Shown: in pieces, positions 43,967 through 52,799 of the stretch | Layout: each line of letters begins with the position of its first letter | How positions within the stretch are numbered: the first letter of the stretch is position 1 | NCBI GenBank assembly: GCA_947446645.1 | Contig: CANFHA010000006.1 | Location: 1 to 64,000 of the forward strand | Source: Chitinophagaceae bacterium | GTDB taxonomy: Bacteria > Bacteroidota > Bacteroidia > Chitinophagales > Chitinophagaceae | Direction of reading: 5' to 3' | DNA: 64,000 nt | Program-made: the position numbers and the translations under genes | The notes under the pieces: generated by a model | The model's input: only the letters and a program-made list of their open reading frames with translations | Database searches by the model: none | What the model was told of the DNA's origin: nothing

Positions 43967-46262
43967 CAACACCGGCAGCCAGCCGCCCTCTAGTACCGCG
44001 ACGCTGCAACCTGCGCCTGCAAATTGCACTGATGGTCAGAAAAAGCCGGATGCATATATCACGATCACTTGCGCACACGGTAAGAGACAGGCGAATAGCC
44101 TTACCGATAATTATTTTGGCGTAGTGCCCACTGCGAAGGAACCTTATCCTTACGAAGAAGAAATTACTTGCGAATTCCATGGAGACACAAGTCTAAAAGG
44201 AAAACTGTTTAGTGAGAATGATCCGCCCAATCCTTCTTTTAAAGGTGATGGTTTTGGAAAAGTAAAAGTAGTTGCAAATTTAAATCCGACTTTAGCTGAC
44301 AAAGCAGACCTTCTTTCAAACCTATTTAATAAAGATAAAGTTCGTGTCTGGAGTCTCGACAATGTCCCTGGCAAGGCGTTCGAATTACGCTATTACGACA
44401 ACGCTTATTATAAGCTTACAATTAAGTTGCCGCCATTCAAGTCTTTCAAATCGGGAAGGAAGCTCGAAAAAGACTATAAGGGAAAGGTTACCCAGTCCAC
44501 TGAGCAAGAGACCAAACAGTTTAATTCGGTAAAATCTGCTGAATCTACAGAAACTGTAACAAACAAAAGAACAGGTGACTCATCGATTAGTGCCTCTGAA
44601 ACCCGTGACAATGTAAAAAACACGTTCGGGGTGGAGACGAAAGGTGATACCACCACAATTTTGCATAGCCAGGACCACGTCAATGAGGGCAAAGGATTTG
44701 GAAGCACGGATAGTATTGCAGTAACAACAAATGCAGATGGCACCACGCAAACGGTTCGGAGCAGTAACGTACGAGCACCTGGCTATTCTGATACCGTCTC
44801 AAAGCAAGATGGATCTTCAGTAAGTACGCAAGAAATCAAAACCAGTGCAGGAACAAAGACAACAGTTACAGATTTAAAAACGGGTGAAAGCCTTGACGAG
44901 GACAAAAAAAATGGAGCTTGGCAAAATGCTAAGGCAGGAAAGACTTCCGTGCAGCAAAGCGACGTGGCAAAAACAGTGTTAGGTTCTGATAAGCCGGTAT
45001 CCTTGGAACGAAACGGGCAGCCTGCCCGCGTAGACGTTATTTCTGTAATAGGCTCCGCTATCAATCTTTTCAATGGTTTTATGGGCCTTGCCGACACGAT
45101 AAAAAATATAGTTCCTAGTATAGGATTTTATATAGATCTAAAGGCCCAGTTTTTCCAGGGCGAAGTTTATGTTGCATGGGGCTGGAAAGAATACACCGAT
45201 GCAAGGACTTATTACAAAATAGAAGGCGGCGGTAAACTGAAGCTACTGGATTTGAAAGCTGAGGTGGGTGTGGGCATCAAGGCCGGTGGCGCAAAAGCGC
45301 AAATTTACGCCAATATACAGGGCAGTGCCACTGCCGACCTGAATATTGCCGTAAAAGACCCTGACGGTCATATCTCGGGCTCATTGAATATACCTGGAGA
45401 AATTTCTATACATGTGGGCATCAGAGCCGATGTATCAACGGCCGCGAAAGCCACGGCTGATATTAAGTCCGGTGTCGAAATGAAACTTGCTATCGTTTTA
45501 GATCCAAAATTCGGAATATCAGGTCCTATTAACTTCACAGGAATAGAGGGAACGCTATGCGTTAGTGTACTAGGAGGCCTGTTTAACAAAAATTGTTCAG
45601 AAAAATGGATGCCTGCTCACTTTATCCATCAGGTGGACTGGCCTACAGAAAAAAAAATTGCATCAAGCGCCCCCCTTGGCAACAAAGAGATTTTTGACAT
45701 TCTTAAAGCTATGATCGACGGACAAGTTTACAGGGACGACTTTGGCGAAACTGAAACTTATAGGAAGCTATTCTTTTACCATACCCCGCCTTCAGAAGCA
45801 CAATGGGAAACCAGGGGAAACATGAACAGCATTTTTACCAATAAAGAATATCAGCTAGACTTTCATAAAATAGATTATAGCAAAGTGTTAAACTATGAGG
45901 ATTGGTATTATGAAGATGCTATCAAGCAGCAGGATCAGTTGAAAATAGAACTCTGGAACCAGGTTACCTCCACAGTTGTGGCTCTTGATCTGCTTTTTGC
46001 TTTTGAAGGGACATCAGTTGGAAATCTTAAACGGGACAGTGCAACAATTTATGCATATGCCCGATGGGTGCGCGATAAGTTTGACGATATGGTAAACAAA
46101 CCAGAATTCTTTACTTGGAAAGACGGTTTTAACACTGACGGATTCATAACGGCATCCAGCACGAGGTATAAAGCATTTAGACAAGAACTGAAAGCCTACT
46201 ATGCAGGTATTCAAGATCCTGCGGCCAACTTTAAGGCAAATATGGATAAAAAAATGAAATAA
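43956..46262 (+). CDS. Candidate T6SS effector (768 aa)
   Basis: A 768-aa protein with no signal peptide. The N-terminal part (1-185) has a disordered start (PPSSTATLQPAPAN) and a beta-rich segment with FHGDTSLKGKLFSEND. Residues about 190-350 are low-complexity, Ser/Thr/Asp-rich. A possible amphipathic or membrane segment (VISVIGSAINLFNGFMGLADTI) lies near 358. A long repetitive beta region (about 385-535; GGKLKLLDLKAEVGVGIKAG, then ATADLNIAVKD) follows, and then a helical C-terminal domain (about 560-768, ALDLLFAFEGTSVGNLKR). The position directly after PAAR with overlapping starts, and a following possible immunity gene, mark it as cargo. The beta region could form a membrane-active structure. 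No enzymatic motif was recognised. Confidence 0.75.
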   Translation: MANDNTGSQPPSSTATLQPAPANCTDGQKKPDAYITITCAHGKRQANSLTDNYFGVVPTAKEPYPYEEEITCEFHGDTSLKGKLFSENDPPNPSFKGDGFGKVKVVANLNPTLADKADLLSNLFNKDKVRVWSLDNVPGKAFELRYYDNAYYKLTIKLPPFKSFKSGRKLEKDYKGKVTQSTEQETKQFNSVKSAESTETVTNKRTGDSSISASETRDNVKNTFGVETKGDTTTILHSQDHVNEGKGFGSTDSIAVTTNADGTTQTVRSSNVRAPGYSDTVSKQDGSSVSTQEIKTSAGTKTTVTDLKTGESLDEDKKNGAWQNAKAGKTSVQQSDVAKTVLGSDKPVSLERNGQPARVDVISVIGSAINLFNGFMGLADTIKNIVPSIGFYIDLKAQFFQGEVYVAWGWKEYTDARTYYKIEGGGKLKLLDLKAEVGVGIKAGGAKAQIYANIQGSATADLNIAVKDPDGHISGSLNIPGEISIHVGIRADVSTAAKATADIKSGVEMKLAIVLDPKFGISGPINFTGIEGTLCVSVLGGLFNKNCSEKWMPAHFIHQVDWPTEKKIASSAPLGNKEIFDILKAMIDGQVYRDDFGETETYRKLFFYHTPPSEAQWETRGNMNSIFTNKEYQLDFHKIDYSKVLNYEDWYYEDAIKQQDQLKIELWNQVTSTVVALDLLFAFEGTSVGNLKRDSATIYAYARWVRDKFDDMVNKPEFFTWKDGFNTDGFITASSTRYKAFRQELKAYYAGIQDPAANFKANMDKKMK

Positions 46263-46263
46263 A

Positions 46264-46998
46264 ATGATATATCATTTAGAGGTGTCTATACTAAGAGGAA
46301 CTGTTGAAGCCTCAATTAATCATTTTCCCGTGTACTCTGTCACCAGTATTGAGACGGGTAATATCTTCTCAATGCCCATCAATCCGTATTTAATACATGT
46401 TAATAACGTGATCGGAAAAATACTTCCGGTTAACAAGGCCCAACTCACAAGCCAAGACCCTAAGCTGCTGCCGGAATATACGGCTAAGATCAAGGAATTT
46501 GAAGCTGGGCAATATTCGGGCCATGACCAGGGACGAGTTATTGCAGAAACAAAGCAAAAAGGATTTATTCCGTTTAATTTCTCCTTTAATAATAAATCTA
46601 ACATTAATTTTGGCGGTTTATTCGACAGCTTTGAGAAGATCAGTTCTCAGGATGCATTGCGTGAGTTTGGTTTCCAGCTATACAAAACGGTTAGGGCTCA
46701 CAACATAGACAGACTGTTGGCATTGCTTGATATTAAACTGAAAGGGTTCTCCCAGTCCTTCTCCTTTACTTTGGACGATGCGAAGAACGGCATCCGTGAA
46801 GCGCTTAACGACGGGGTTATAGATGCCTTTGTACAAGCCCCTGAACTATTTGCACAACAAATTGTAGCAGTAGACTGTTGGGACAAAAAATTGTTTTTGC
46901 TGATGCGTGCCAACGGCAAACACCTTTTGTCTACATCCGATTGGGAAATGCCAATTTTTGTTGCTCAGATTGATAGAAAGCTATTCATCGTTCGTTAA
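46264..46998 (+). CDS. Candidate immunity or accessory protein of the effector
   Basis: A 244-aa soluble protein starting 1 bp after the effector stop. A beta-rich N-terminal part (YHLEVSILRGTVEASINHFP, then MPINPYLIHVNN) is followed by a helical centre (QDALREFGFQLYKTVRAHNI) and a C-terminal beta segment (WEMPIFVAQIDRKLFIVR). The near-zero spacing implies joint expression with the effector, as usual for effector-immunity pairs. Similar beta N-termini are seen in proteobacterial PAAR-locus accessory proteins, so a structural or adaptor role is an equal possibility. Confidence 0.65.
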   Translation: MIYHLEVSILRGTVEASINHFPVYSVTSIETGNIFSMPINPYLIHVNNVIGKILPVNKAQLTSQDPKLLPEYTAKIKEFEAGQYSGHDQGRVIAETKQKGFIPFNFSFNNKSNINFGGLFDSFEKISSQDALREFGFQLYKTVRAHNIDRLLALLDIKLKGFSQSFSFTLDDAKNGIREALNDGVIDAFVQAPELFAQQIVAVDCWDKKLFLLMRANGKHLLSTSDWEMPIFVAQIDRKLFIVR

Positions 46999-47098
46999 AA
47001 AAAGTTGCTTCGAACCAACCGAAAAATATTTTTATACTTTTAATTTTTAGTTAATTAAAGTTAGCATGATTTAAACTCAGCATTGAAAAGAAGGAACG

Positions 47099-47806
47099 AT
47101 GAAACGACTAAGTGATATACGGGTAAGCTATGAACAGATCCTTGACTTTTCCAAGCTTCATGCGTTCGATGGATCATTTGATCCATCAGGCGCACTGACC
47201 GCCGGGATTTTTGCTCCAACCGGTTTTCTTACAAATATGCTCATTTTCAAAGGTGGTGTAGTTAAATCGCTGGAGAAAACGATAATACAGTACGACTGCG
47301 ACGTATCTCCTGATTTTACCATCATCGTTCAGGCGTTTTTGTACCTGAACAGTTACCCGGATGCCCAAAAGATGCTGTGGCACTACCTTACCGGCGATGG
47401 TGAAGAGCTGTCTGTGGACAGTGAACGTGTTTTCAGGGAAGATAAGGCGCTTGAAGAGGCGATGAAGGATGCCGTGAAAGAGGGATTGAAGAAGGGGCAA
47501 CCTGGAGGATATGCCACTTTTTACCAGAGTCAGTATTCAGATCAGAACTGGCGAAATGCATTTGGCACAATAAGCATACGCTGGGAAAAGCTGGGCACAA
47601 TGGTGCAGGTGTGGTTTGATGATACTTACGCATGGCATCCCAATGAAGCGAGAGTTACGCAAGCCCTGCACCAGGCTATGGAACGCGCAAAGAAGTATGG
47701 CGGCAAAGAATTTTATTACTCTGGTACCAGGGTACAATTTTACAGGACAGACTTCGACGATGTACGGGCTGAAGACACGACGAAAAAAGTAGTCACCGTA
47801 CCCTAA
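47099..47806 (+). CDS. Cargo-module protein of unknown function (235 aa)
   Basis: A 235-aa soluble protein: SYEQILDFSKLHAFDGSFD, then AGIFAPTGFLTNMLIF, a helical charged middle (EDKALEEAMKDAVKEGLKKG) and a C-terminal domain with WFDDTYAWHPNEARVTQALH and KEFYYSGTRVQFY. The WHPxxxRxTQxLH pattern seems conserved-looking and could be catalytic, but I cannot name the family. It is 100 bp from the previous gene and 174 bp before the DUF4123 gene. It may be a second effector or an immunity protein. Confidence 0.65.
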   Translation: MKRLSDIRVSYEQILDFSKLHAFDGSFDPSGALTAGIFAPTGFLTNMLIFKGGVVKSLEKTIIQYDCDVSPDFTIIVQAFLYLNSYPDAQKMLWHYLTGDGEELSVDSERVFREDKALEEAMKDAVKEGLKKGQPGGYATFYQSQYSDQNWRNAFGTISIRWEKLGTMVQVWFDDTYAWHPNEARVTQALHQAMERAKKYGGKEFYYSGTRVQFYRTDFDDVRAEDTTKKVVTVP

Positions 47807-47980
47807 TTGGCATTTGGAATGGTACAAATGATAAATCAATCATTTAAGGCTTCTGTTTTTGGGTGAATAATAAGGAGATAAAGAGCCGTAGGTGCTTTCT
47901 TTGAAAGATTTTTCTGATTAGGTAATTATTTATATTTTTATTGCACCAATTTCACGCTACAAACAAACGGAAACCCGGGC

Positions 47981-48844
47981 ATGCTGAGCCAGATCACATA
48001 CATACTACTTGATGCGGCTCGCATGGGTAATACAATTGAGGAGGCTAAGGAAATGAACCCCGTTTTCGACTCCCTGTACCGTGGCCGCAGCGAGGAATCG
48101 TTATCTGTTGTAGCACCCTACCTGTTCCTGTTCCAGCATAAAACCGATTTTATTAACTGGTATATGGCAAAGGGCTGGGGCGATTCGTGGGGCGTACTTA
48201 TCAAGTCGCCCTACCCGCTCGATGAACTGCATAAACATTTTCGTAAGTTTTTAATAGTAGGAACTGAAGATAACCAGCAGCTTTATTTCCGTTTCTACGA
48301 CCCCCGTGTGATGCGGATTTTTCTGCCATCCTGCGATACCCAGCAGCTCAGGGAGTTCTTTGGGCCTATTGAGTATTTTGTAATGGAAGATGCAGATAAG
48401 AACTTTGCATTAAAATGCTGGCTGCAAAACGGCATCCTGCACTCCCAAAAGATAAAGCTGAATGATTTTGTAGGCGGCAATGTGCCCCCTCCTCCACAGC
48501 AGGAAGAAGGATTTGCCTGGCAGAAGCCATCCATGCCCGGCCAGCCATCTGTGCCTGGGCAGCCCGCAATGCCTGCCCAGCCGTCTGTGCCCGGAAGACC
48601 CGGCTTACCGGCTGAGCCGTCTATGCCAGCCAGACCATCAATGCCCAGTGAACCTTCGGTCCCTGGCAGGCCATCCATGCCCAGTGAACCGTCAGTACCT
48701 GGCAGGCCTTCAATGCCAGGCGAACCCTCCGCCCCGAGCCGGCCATCTTTGCCAAGCGAGCCCTCTGCCCCAGGCAGGCCATCAGTACCCAGTGAGCCTA
48801 CGGTACCTAAGCCATCCAAACCAAAGTGGAATATGTTTGATTAA
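47981..48844 (+). CDS. DUF4123 effector chaperone with proline-rich hexapeptide tail
   Basis: A 287-aa protein. The N-terminal about 160 residues are DUF4123, an adaptor that loads effectors onto VgrG or PAAR: KGWGDSWGVLIKSPYPLDEL, LYFRFYDPRVMRIFLP and LREFFGPIEYFV. The tail (about 183-278) is sixteen tandem hexapeptides of the form P-S-x-P-x-x (PSMPGQ, PSVPGR, PSMPSE). Then comes a short basic end, SKPKWNMFD. A collagen-like or PPII-type extension on a DUF4123 chaperone is unusual; it may bind cargo or act as a spacer. It closes the cargo module and supports the genes before it being T6SS cargo. Confidence 0.9.
   Translation: MLSQITYILLDAARMGNTIEEAKEMNPVFDSLYRGRSEESLSVVAPYLFLFQHKTDFINWYMAKGWGDSWGVLIKSPYPLDELHKHFRKFLIVGTEDNQQLYFRFYDPRVMRIFLPSCDTQQLREFFGPIEYFVMEDADKNFALKCWLQNGILHSQKIKLNDFVGGNVPPPPQQEEGFAWQKPSMPGQPSVPGQPAMPAQPSVPGRPGLPAEPSMPARPSMPSEPSVPGRPSMPSEPSVPGRPSMPGEPSAPSRPSLPSEPSAPGRPSVPSEPTVPKPSKPKWNMFD
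48527..48814 (+). repeat. 18-bp coding tandem repeat (16 units)
   Basis: In-frame 18-bp period encoding P-S-x-P-x-x units within the DUF4123 gene. The units differ at DNA level, so the array is selected as protein rather than freshly expanded, yet it could still change length by slippage or recombination. Confidence 0.85.
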
Positions 48845-48994
48845 TCCGGTCTGTTCCGGTCATATCTAATATAAAAGGCAATTACATAATTGGCTGCGGC
48901 CCGGCTTCATTTTATTGGTATTAGCCTTAAAAAAACTTAATTTTATGCTTTGGACATCACAGCAATACGGTGGTACAAGATCAATTTGTAATTA

Positions 48995-50383
48995 GTGGGC
49001 AGGCACATTTTCTTTTTAATTCTATACATATTTCTACCCTCAGTATTTGAGGCCGAGGTAATTTGTGGATTACTGGTATTTCATTGCCTTACCAGTGTAC
49101 TTGTAGACCTTAAAAGTCTGAGATATTCTGTTAGCCTTATCCTGATCTACAATGTGGGTGTTATGATCACCACATTTGCTAACCTGTTGTTCATACAGCG
49201 CGTTAAACAGTTTGGGACAGGAGAGGAAGCTATCCACATTTATAACTACATAGACACGCGGTATATTGATGATGCTACCCAACTCTGGGCGATTGGTAAT
49301 TGCTGTATTTTTATAGGGTACCAGCTGTTCATAAGAACAAGCCTCCCATCGATAGAAGTGAACGTGACTGAAAAAAAATCACTCGACAATATATTTTACT
49401 TCATCATAGGAATGGTGGTCCTTAACGTTACAGGACACGGAATCAACCTTAGCTTTATCGCGGGCGGATTTGAAAAGATACTGCTGCTGTTTGGTATAGT
49501 TGGTATCCTTTTCTACAGCCGGCTATGGGTAACTGAGAATAGCAAGGTGTATGGCGGCTACGCAATCACCTTATGTATCATCAATACAATACTGGCCCTG
49601 CTCAACTCCTACATCAGGGTGGATCTTATCATTCCGTTTGCCACACTGGTACTTGGGTACTTCATAGGTAAAGGCGAGATAAAGTACCTTTTTAGTTACC
49701 GGATAATACCCGTATTGGCAATTTTCGGAATATTCACGGCTTTTTTCCAGACACTGGGAGGAAACAGGGCACACTTTATTGATGCATTCAGAGCACCTGT
49801 AAGGGACGAAAGCACCAGTAATATCACCTACCTTGACAACGACGAAGGAGCCAGCGGTACGGCCCTGGAACGAAGTTCCTGCGTGGCCCAAATGACTAAT
49901 GTGATACGCCTGACAAAAGAAAGGGGATTTTATAATGGCGACGCCTCTTTTCCGCTTATTGCCGCCCTTGTACCCAAATTTTTGTATAAGGACAAAAAAG
50001 TGGTACAGCTTGGTGCCTGGTTTGCGGTAGAGATAGGAGTAGCGACTATTGGAGAGAATGGCCGCGCAAATAATAATGTGAACATGTCCATACCCGGAGA
50101 ATTGTACCTTGATTTTGGCTGGGGGGGGGTGGCCATAGGCTGTCTCTTGTTTGGGGCCTTGCTCGCACTTTTCTGGAATGCATCAAGATTCAATGAATCG
50201 CAGTATAACCTCACAGGCACCCTGTGGGGGGGCTATCTGCTGCAATGTGCCATCGGGACAATGGGATCTGACCTCCAGATAGCAGTATCTCTGACATCAA
50301 CCTACATTGTATTTTTAATGATGAAAAAATTTGCAGATCAATATGCGACTACTCAGCATAGGACCTCTCTGGAGGGGAAGTAA
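48995..50383 (+). CDS. O-antigen polymerase-like membrane protein (Wzy type)
   Basis: A 462-aa integral membrane protein with about ten to twelve helices (for example FFLILYIFLPSVFEAEVICG; YFIIGMVVLNVTGHGI). A larger loop lies around 250-330, and the GELYLDFGWGGVAIGCLLFG motif near residue 370 is typical of oligosaccharide repeat-unit polymerases. It would join lipid-linked sugar units at the periplasmic face. The start is a GTG at 48995 and the N-terminus may be off by some residues. It overlaps the next gene by 41 bp. Confidence 0.8.
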   Translation: MGRHIFFLILYIFLPSVFEAEVICGLLVFHCLTSVLVDLKSLRYSVSLILIYNVGVMITTFANLLFIQRVKQFGTGEEAIHIYNYIDTRYIDDATQLWAIGNCCIFIGYQLFIRTSLPSIEVNVTEKKSLDNIFYFIIGMVVLNVTGHGINLSFIAGGFEKILLLFGIVGILFYSRLWVTENSKVYGGYAITLCIINTILALLNSYIRVDLIIPFATLVLGYFIGKGEIKYLFSYRIIPVLAIFGIFTAFFQTLGGNRAHFIDAFRAPVRDESTSNITYLDNDEGASGTALERSSCVAQMTNVIRLTKERGFYNGDASFPLIAALVPKFLYKDKKVVQLGAWFAVEIGVATIGENGRANNNVNMSIPGELYLDFGWGGVAIGCLLFGALLALFWNASRFNESQYNLTGTLWGGYLLQCAIGTMGSDLQIAVSLTSTYIVFLMMKKFADQYATTQHRTSLEGK

Positions 50384-51374
50384 CGCCGGCGGACTATTCC
50401 GTGCGTTGAGCAGGGAAGGCTGCCTGATAGAAGTTATTGATGAATTTTACTTTGTAAGCCTGCAGACCAGGAAAAAGACAACCAAAATACTGGAACGTGC
50501 CATCCGTCCGTTGCAGGAAGATGAATTCAATAATGCAATACAAAACAAAATCGAAATATTCAGGCCGGACATACTCTTTGTTTATAAGGGGGTTTTTGTA
50601 ACGACTGATACGCTTGCTTTTGCGCGCCAGCACAACTGCAAACTTGTGCTGTTTTACCCGGACGTGAGCATGTCGGCGCATGGGGCTAATATCCCCAAGG
50701 CCATACCGATGTATGACCTCGTGTTTACTACCAAGACATTTGGCATCAGGGATCTCGATGCTACTTATGGTGTAAAGAATGCTTTCTTTATCCCCCACGG
50801 TTTTGACCCGGAGATACACCGGCCGCTGAAAGCAGGAACCGGCGAGGCTGACATATTTGGCTGTGATGTTTCATTTATCGGCATATGGTCACCAAAGAAA
50901 GAAAAGCTACTCGCCTACCTGAAAGAGAAAATGCCACATATTCATCTCAAGATTTGGGGAGATCAATGGGGCAAATCAGCATCTGTGCTGCAAAGCTCAA
51001 TACAGGGCAGACCGGTAGTGGGCGACTTATATGCACTGGCCATACAATCGTCGAAAATAAACCTGGGTATTTTATCTGAGAAGATAAAAGGGGCATCTTC
51101 TGGCGACCTGATCACTTCCCGCACTTTTCATATACCGGGTGCATCGGGGTTTATGCTGCATGAGCGAAACGAGGAATCTATACTCTATTATAAAGAAAGT
51201 GAAGAGGCTGCATTCTTTGACGGGCCTGAAGAACTGGTGGCTAAAGTGACGGAATATTTGAAGGATGATGCTGCAAGAGACAGAATAAGAATTGCCGGCC
51301 ATAAGCGCGCAGTTGCAGAGCACTCGCTCGATGCTCGTGCCAGAGTTATTATTGAGCAGTTCAAAACATTGTAA
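50343..51374 (+). CDS. Glycosyltransferase (CgeB-like, family 1 type)
   Basis: A 343-aa cytoplasmic protein. The N-terminal Rossmann part has MRLLSIGPLWRGSNAGGLFRA, RPDILFVYKGVF and CKLVLFYPDVSM. The C-terminal nucleotide-sugar domain has KNAFFIPHGFDPEIH, DVSFIGIWSPKKEKLLAYL and the late TFHIPGASGFMLHERNEE motif seen in CgeB-like transferases. The ATG at 50343 is preferred to a TTG 12 bp upstream. It overlaps the polymerase gene and is 3 bp from the methyltransferase, so the three form an operon for a surface sugar. Confidence 0.85.
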   Translation: MRLLSIGPLWRGSNAGGLFRALSREGCLIEVIDEFYFVSLQTRKKTTKILERAIRPLQEDEFNNAIQNKIEIFRPDILFVYKGVFVTTDTLAFARQHNCKLVLFYPDVSMSAHGANIPKAIPMYDLVFTTKTFGIRDLDATYGVKNAFFIPHGFDPEIHRPLKAGTGEADIFGCDVSFIGIWSPKKEKLLAYLKEKMPHIHLKIWGDQWGKSASVLQSSIQGRPVVGDLYALAIQSSKINLGILSEKIKGASSGDLITSRTFHIPGASGFMLHERNEESILYYKESEEAAFFDGPEELVAKVTEYLKDDAARDRIRIAGHKRAVAEHSLDARARVIIEQFKTL

Positions 51375-51377
51375 CGC

Positions 51378-52103
51378 ATGGACAGGTACAAGAAGATCAT
51401 TTACGAAAACTACATTAGCAACCACAATAAGAATCTGTATGGCGAAAACTCGCTGGCGCGTATAGAAGCTTACTTCCCGGCACTGAAACATTATTATGCA
51501 AGGCATATTCCACCAAACAGGGATCAGCGCATATTGGAGATTGGCTGTGGTGACGGCAACTTTGTATACTGCCTGCAGCAGATGGGCTATAAGAACGCCA
51601 ACGGGATTGACTATTCAGCAGAGCAAATAGAAAAAGGAAAAAGCATGGGCATAAACAACCTTGCCTGCGCCGATCTGTTCAGCTACCTGGCTGATAACAA
51701 AAGCAAGTATGATGTTATTATAGCGAAAGATGTGATAGAGCATTTTACACGCAATGAAGTGTTTGAGATAATGGAGCTGATAAACAAAAACCTGAATGAC
51801 GGAGGCCGGTTTATAATGCAGGTGCCCAATGGGCAAGGTATCTTTCACACCAGTGTTTTTTATGGCGACTATACCCACGAAATGGCATATACCGAAAGCT
51901 CCATAAACCAGGTGATCCTGAATACCGGTTTTAAAAAATCTACCTGCTTCCCCACAGGGCCTATACCTTATGGCGTTGTTTCCTCCATCCGTTTTATACT
52001 ATGGAAATTAATGGTGCTGAAACTGAAATTCTGGAAGATGGTAGAGACAGGTAATCCACGCGGTATTTTCACGCAGAACATAATAGCAGTTGTAGAAAAG
52101 TAA
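51378..52103 (+). CDS. SAM-dependent methyltransferase
   Basis: A 241-aa class I methyltransferase: glycine-rich motif I ILEIGCGDGNFVYCLQQ near residue 52, motif II acidic end NGIDYSAEQIE, DVIIAKDVIEHF as the post-II strand, and GGRFIMQVPNGQG. It is probably a sugar or lipid O-methyltransferase in the glycan cassette, 3 bp after the glycosyltransferase. The substrate is unknown. Confidence 0.88.
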   Translation: MDRYKKIIYENYISNHNKNLYGENSLARIEAYFPALKHYYARHIPPNRDQRILEIGCGDGNFVYCLQQMGYKNANGIDYSAEQIEKGKSMGINNLACADLFSYLADNKSKYDVIIAKDVIEHFTRNEVFEIMELINKNLNDGGRFIMQVPNGQGIFHTSVFYGDYTHEMAYTESSINQVILNTGFKKSTCFPTGPIPYGVVSSIRFILWKLMVLKLKFWKMVETGNPRGIFTQNIIAVVEK

Positions 52104-52156
52104 ACAGCTACTTTTCGGAGACTCGCCTGGCAACCAAATACAAGATTTAAACTTAA

Positions 52157-52603
52157 TTAAAAGGTTTTGGAGTGGAACGAACCGCTGGTAAGTTTTGTGC
52201 CATCAGCACAAGTAAAGCTGTAGGTGCCCGATACAAATGTAGACGAAGTATCGATACGTACATAACCAGTTACTGACTGCTTGATGGTGAGTGTATCAAC
52301 TGCATAGATTGCGTGGGTAGCCATTGAGTAATTACCTATTGCAAAAGTGCCTGTGTCTTTCGAAGGCACATACAAGTATACATAGGGATAATTCTTCTCA
52401 TTATTCAGCCCCTCGATGATATATGTTTTTGCGCCTGTAACTGAGTTATTAGATACGCTTATAAGTGAATTATTAAAAGCAGTTGCAGCACCACCTATAT
52501 TAACATTCATAGAGTAACCTGTGGTTGTGGCGCTCTTGGTGCAGCTAGTAAGTGCTGTAAAGGAGATCAGCGCCAGCGCTGCAAAAGTGAAAATATTTTT
52601 CAT
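52157..52603 (-). CDS. Small lipoprotein
   Basis: A 148-aa protein with a lipoprotein signal (FTFAALALISFTALTSC, lipobox LTSC at about 20). A beta-rich, Ser/Thr-rich body follows (IGGAATAFNNSLISVSNN; VSGTYSFTCADGTKLTSGSF), similar to other small Bacteroidota lipoproteins of unknown role. The ATG at 52603 gives a standard signal peptide; the longer upstream frame adds non-signal residues. Confidence 0.75.
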   Translation of the reverse strand: MKNIFTFAALALISFTALTSCTKSATTTGYSMNVNIGGAATAFNNSLISVSNNSVTGAKTYIIEGLNNEKNYPYVYLYVPSKDTGTFAIGNYSMATHAIYAVDTLTIKQSVTGYVRIDTSSTFVSGTYSFTCADGTKLTSGSFHSKTF

Positions 52604-52653
52604 TACCTCTATTGATTTGTTATTCGTAAAGATAGAAGAAATTAGTTTCGGAA

Positions 52654-52661
52654 CAAATATA
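52654..52661 (-). promoter_or_regulatory. -7 box of the lipoprotein gene
   Basis: TATATTTG on the minus strand, a full consensus match, 50 bp before the ATG at 52603. A second near match (TATCTTTA) lies at 52627-52634. Confidence 0.5.
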
Positions 52662-52799
52662 GCATCCCTATGCGCCATTTTATTGAGCATAATTATGTTG
52701 TAAAGCGAAAAAATAAATATTGTGGAAAACAACTATTATCTTAAAGTTTTTTAAGAACAAACCTGAAACCAATTGCCCATCTCTTAAAAGATCTAACAA

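Noticed and set aside
48527-48814. Possible CRISPR-like array
   Set aside because: The 18-bp period is in frame and encodes proline hexapeptides; there are no spacers of CRISPR size and no cas genes.
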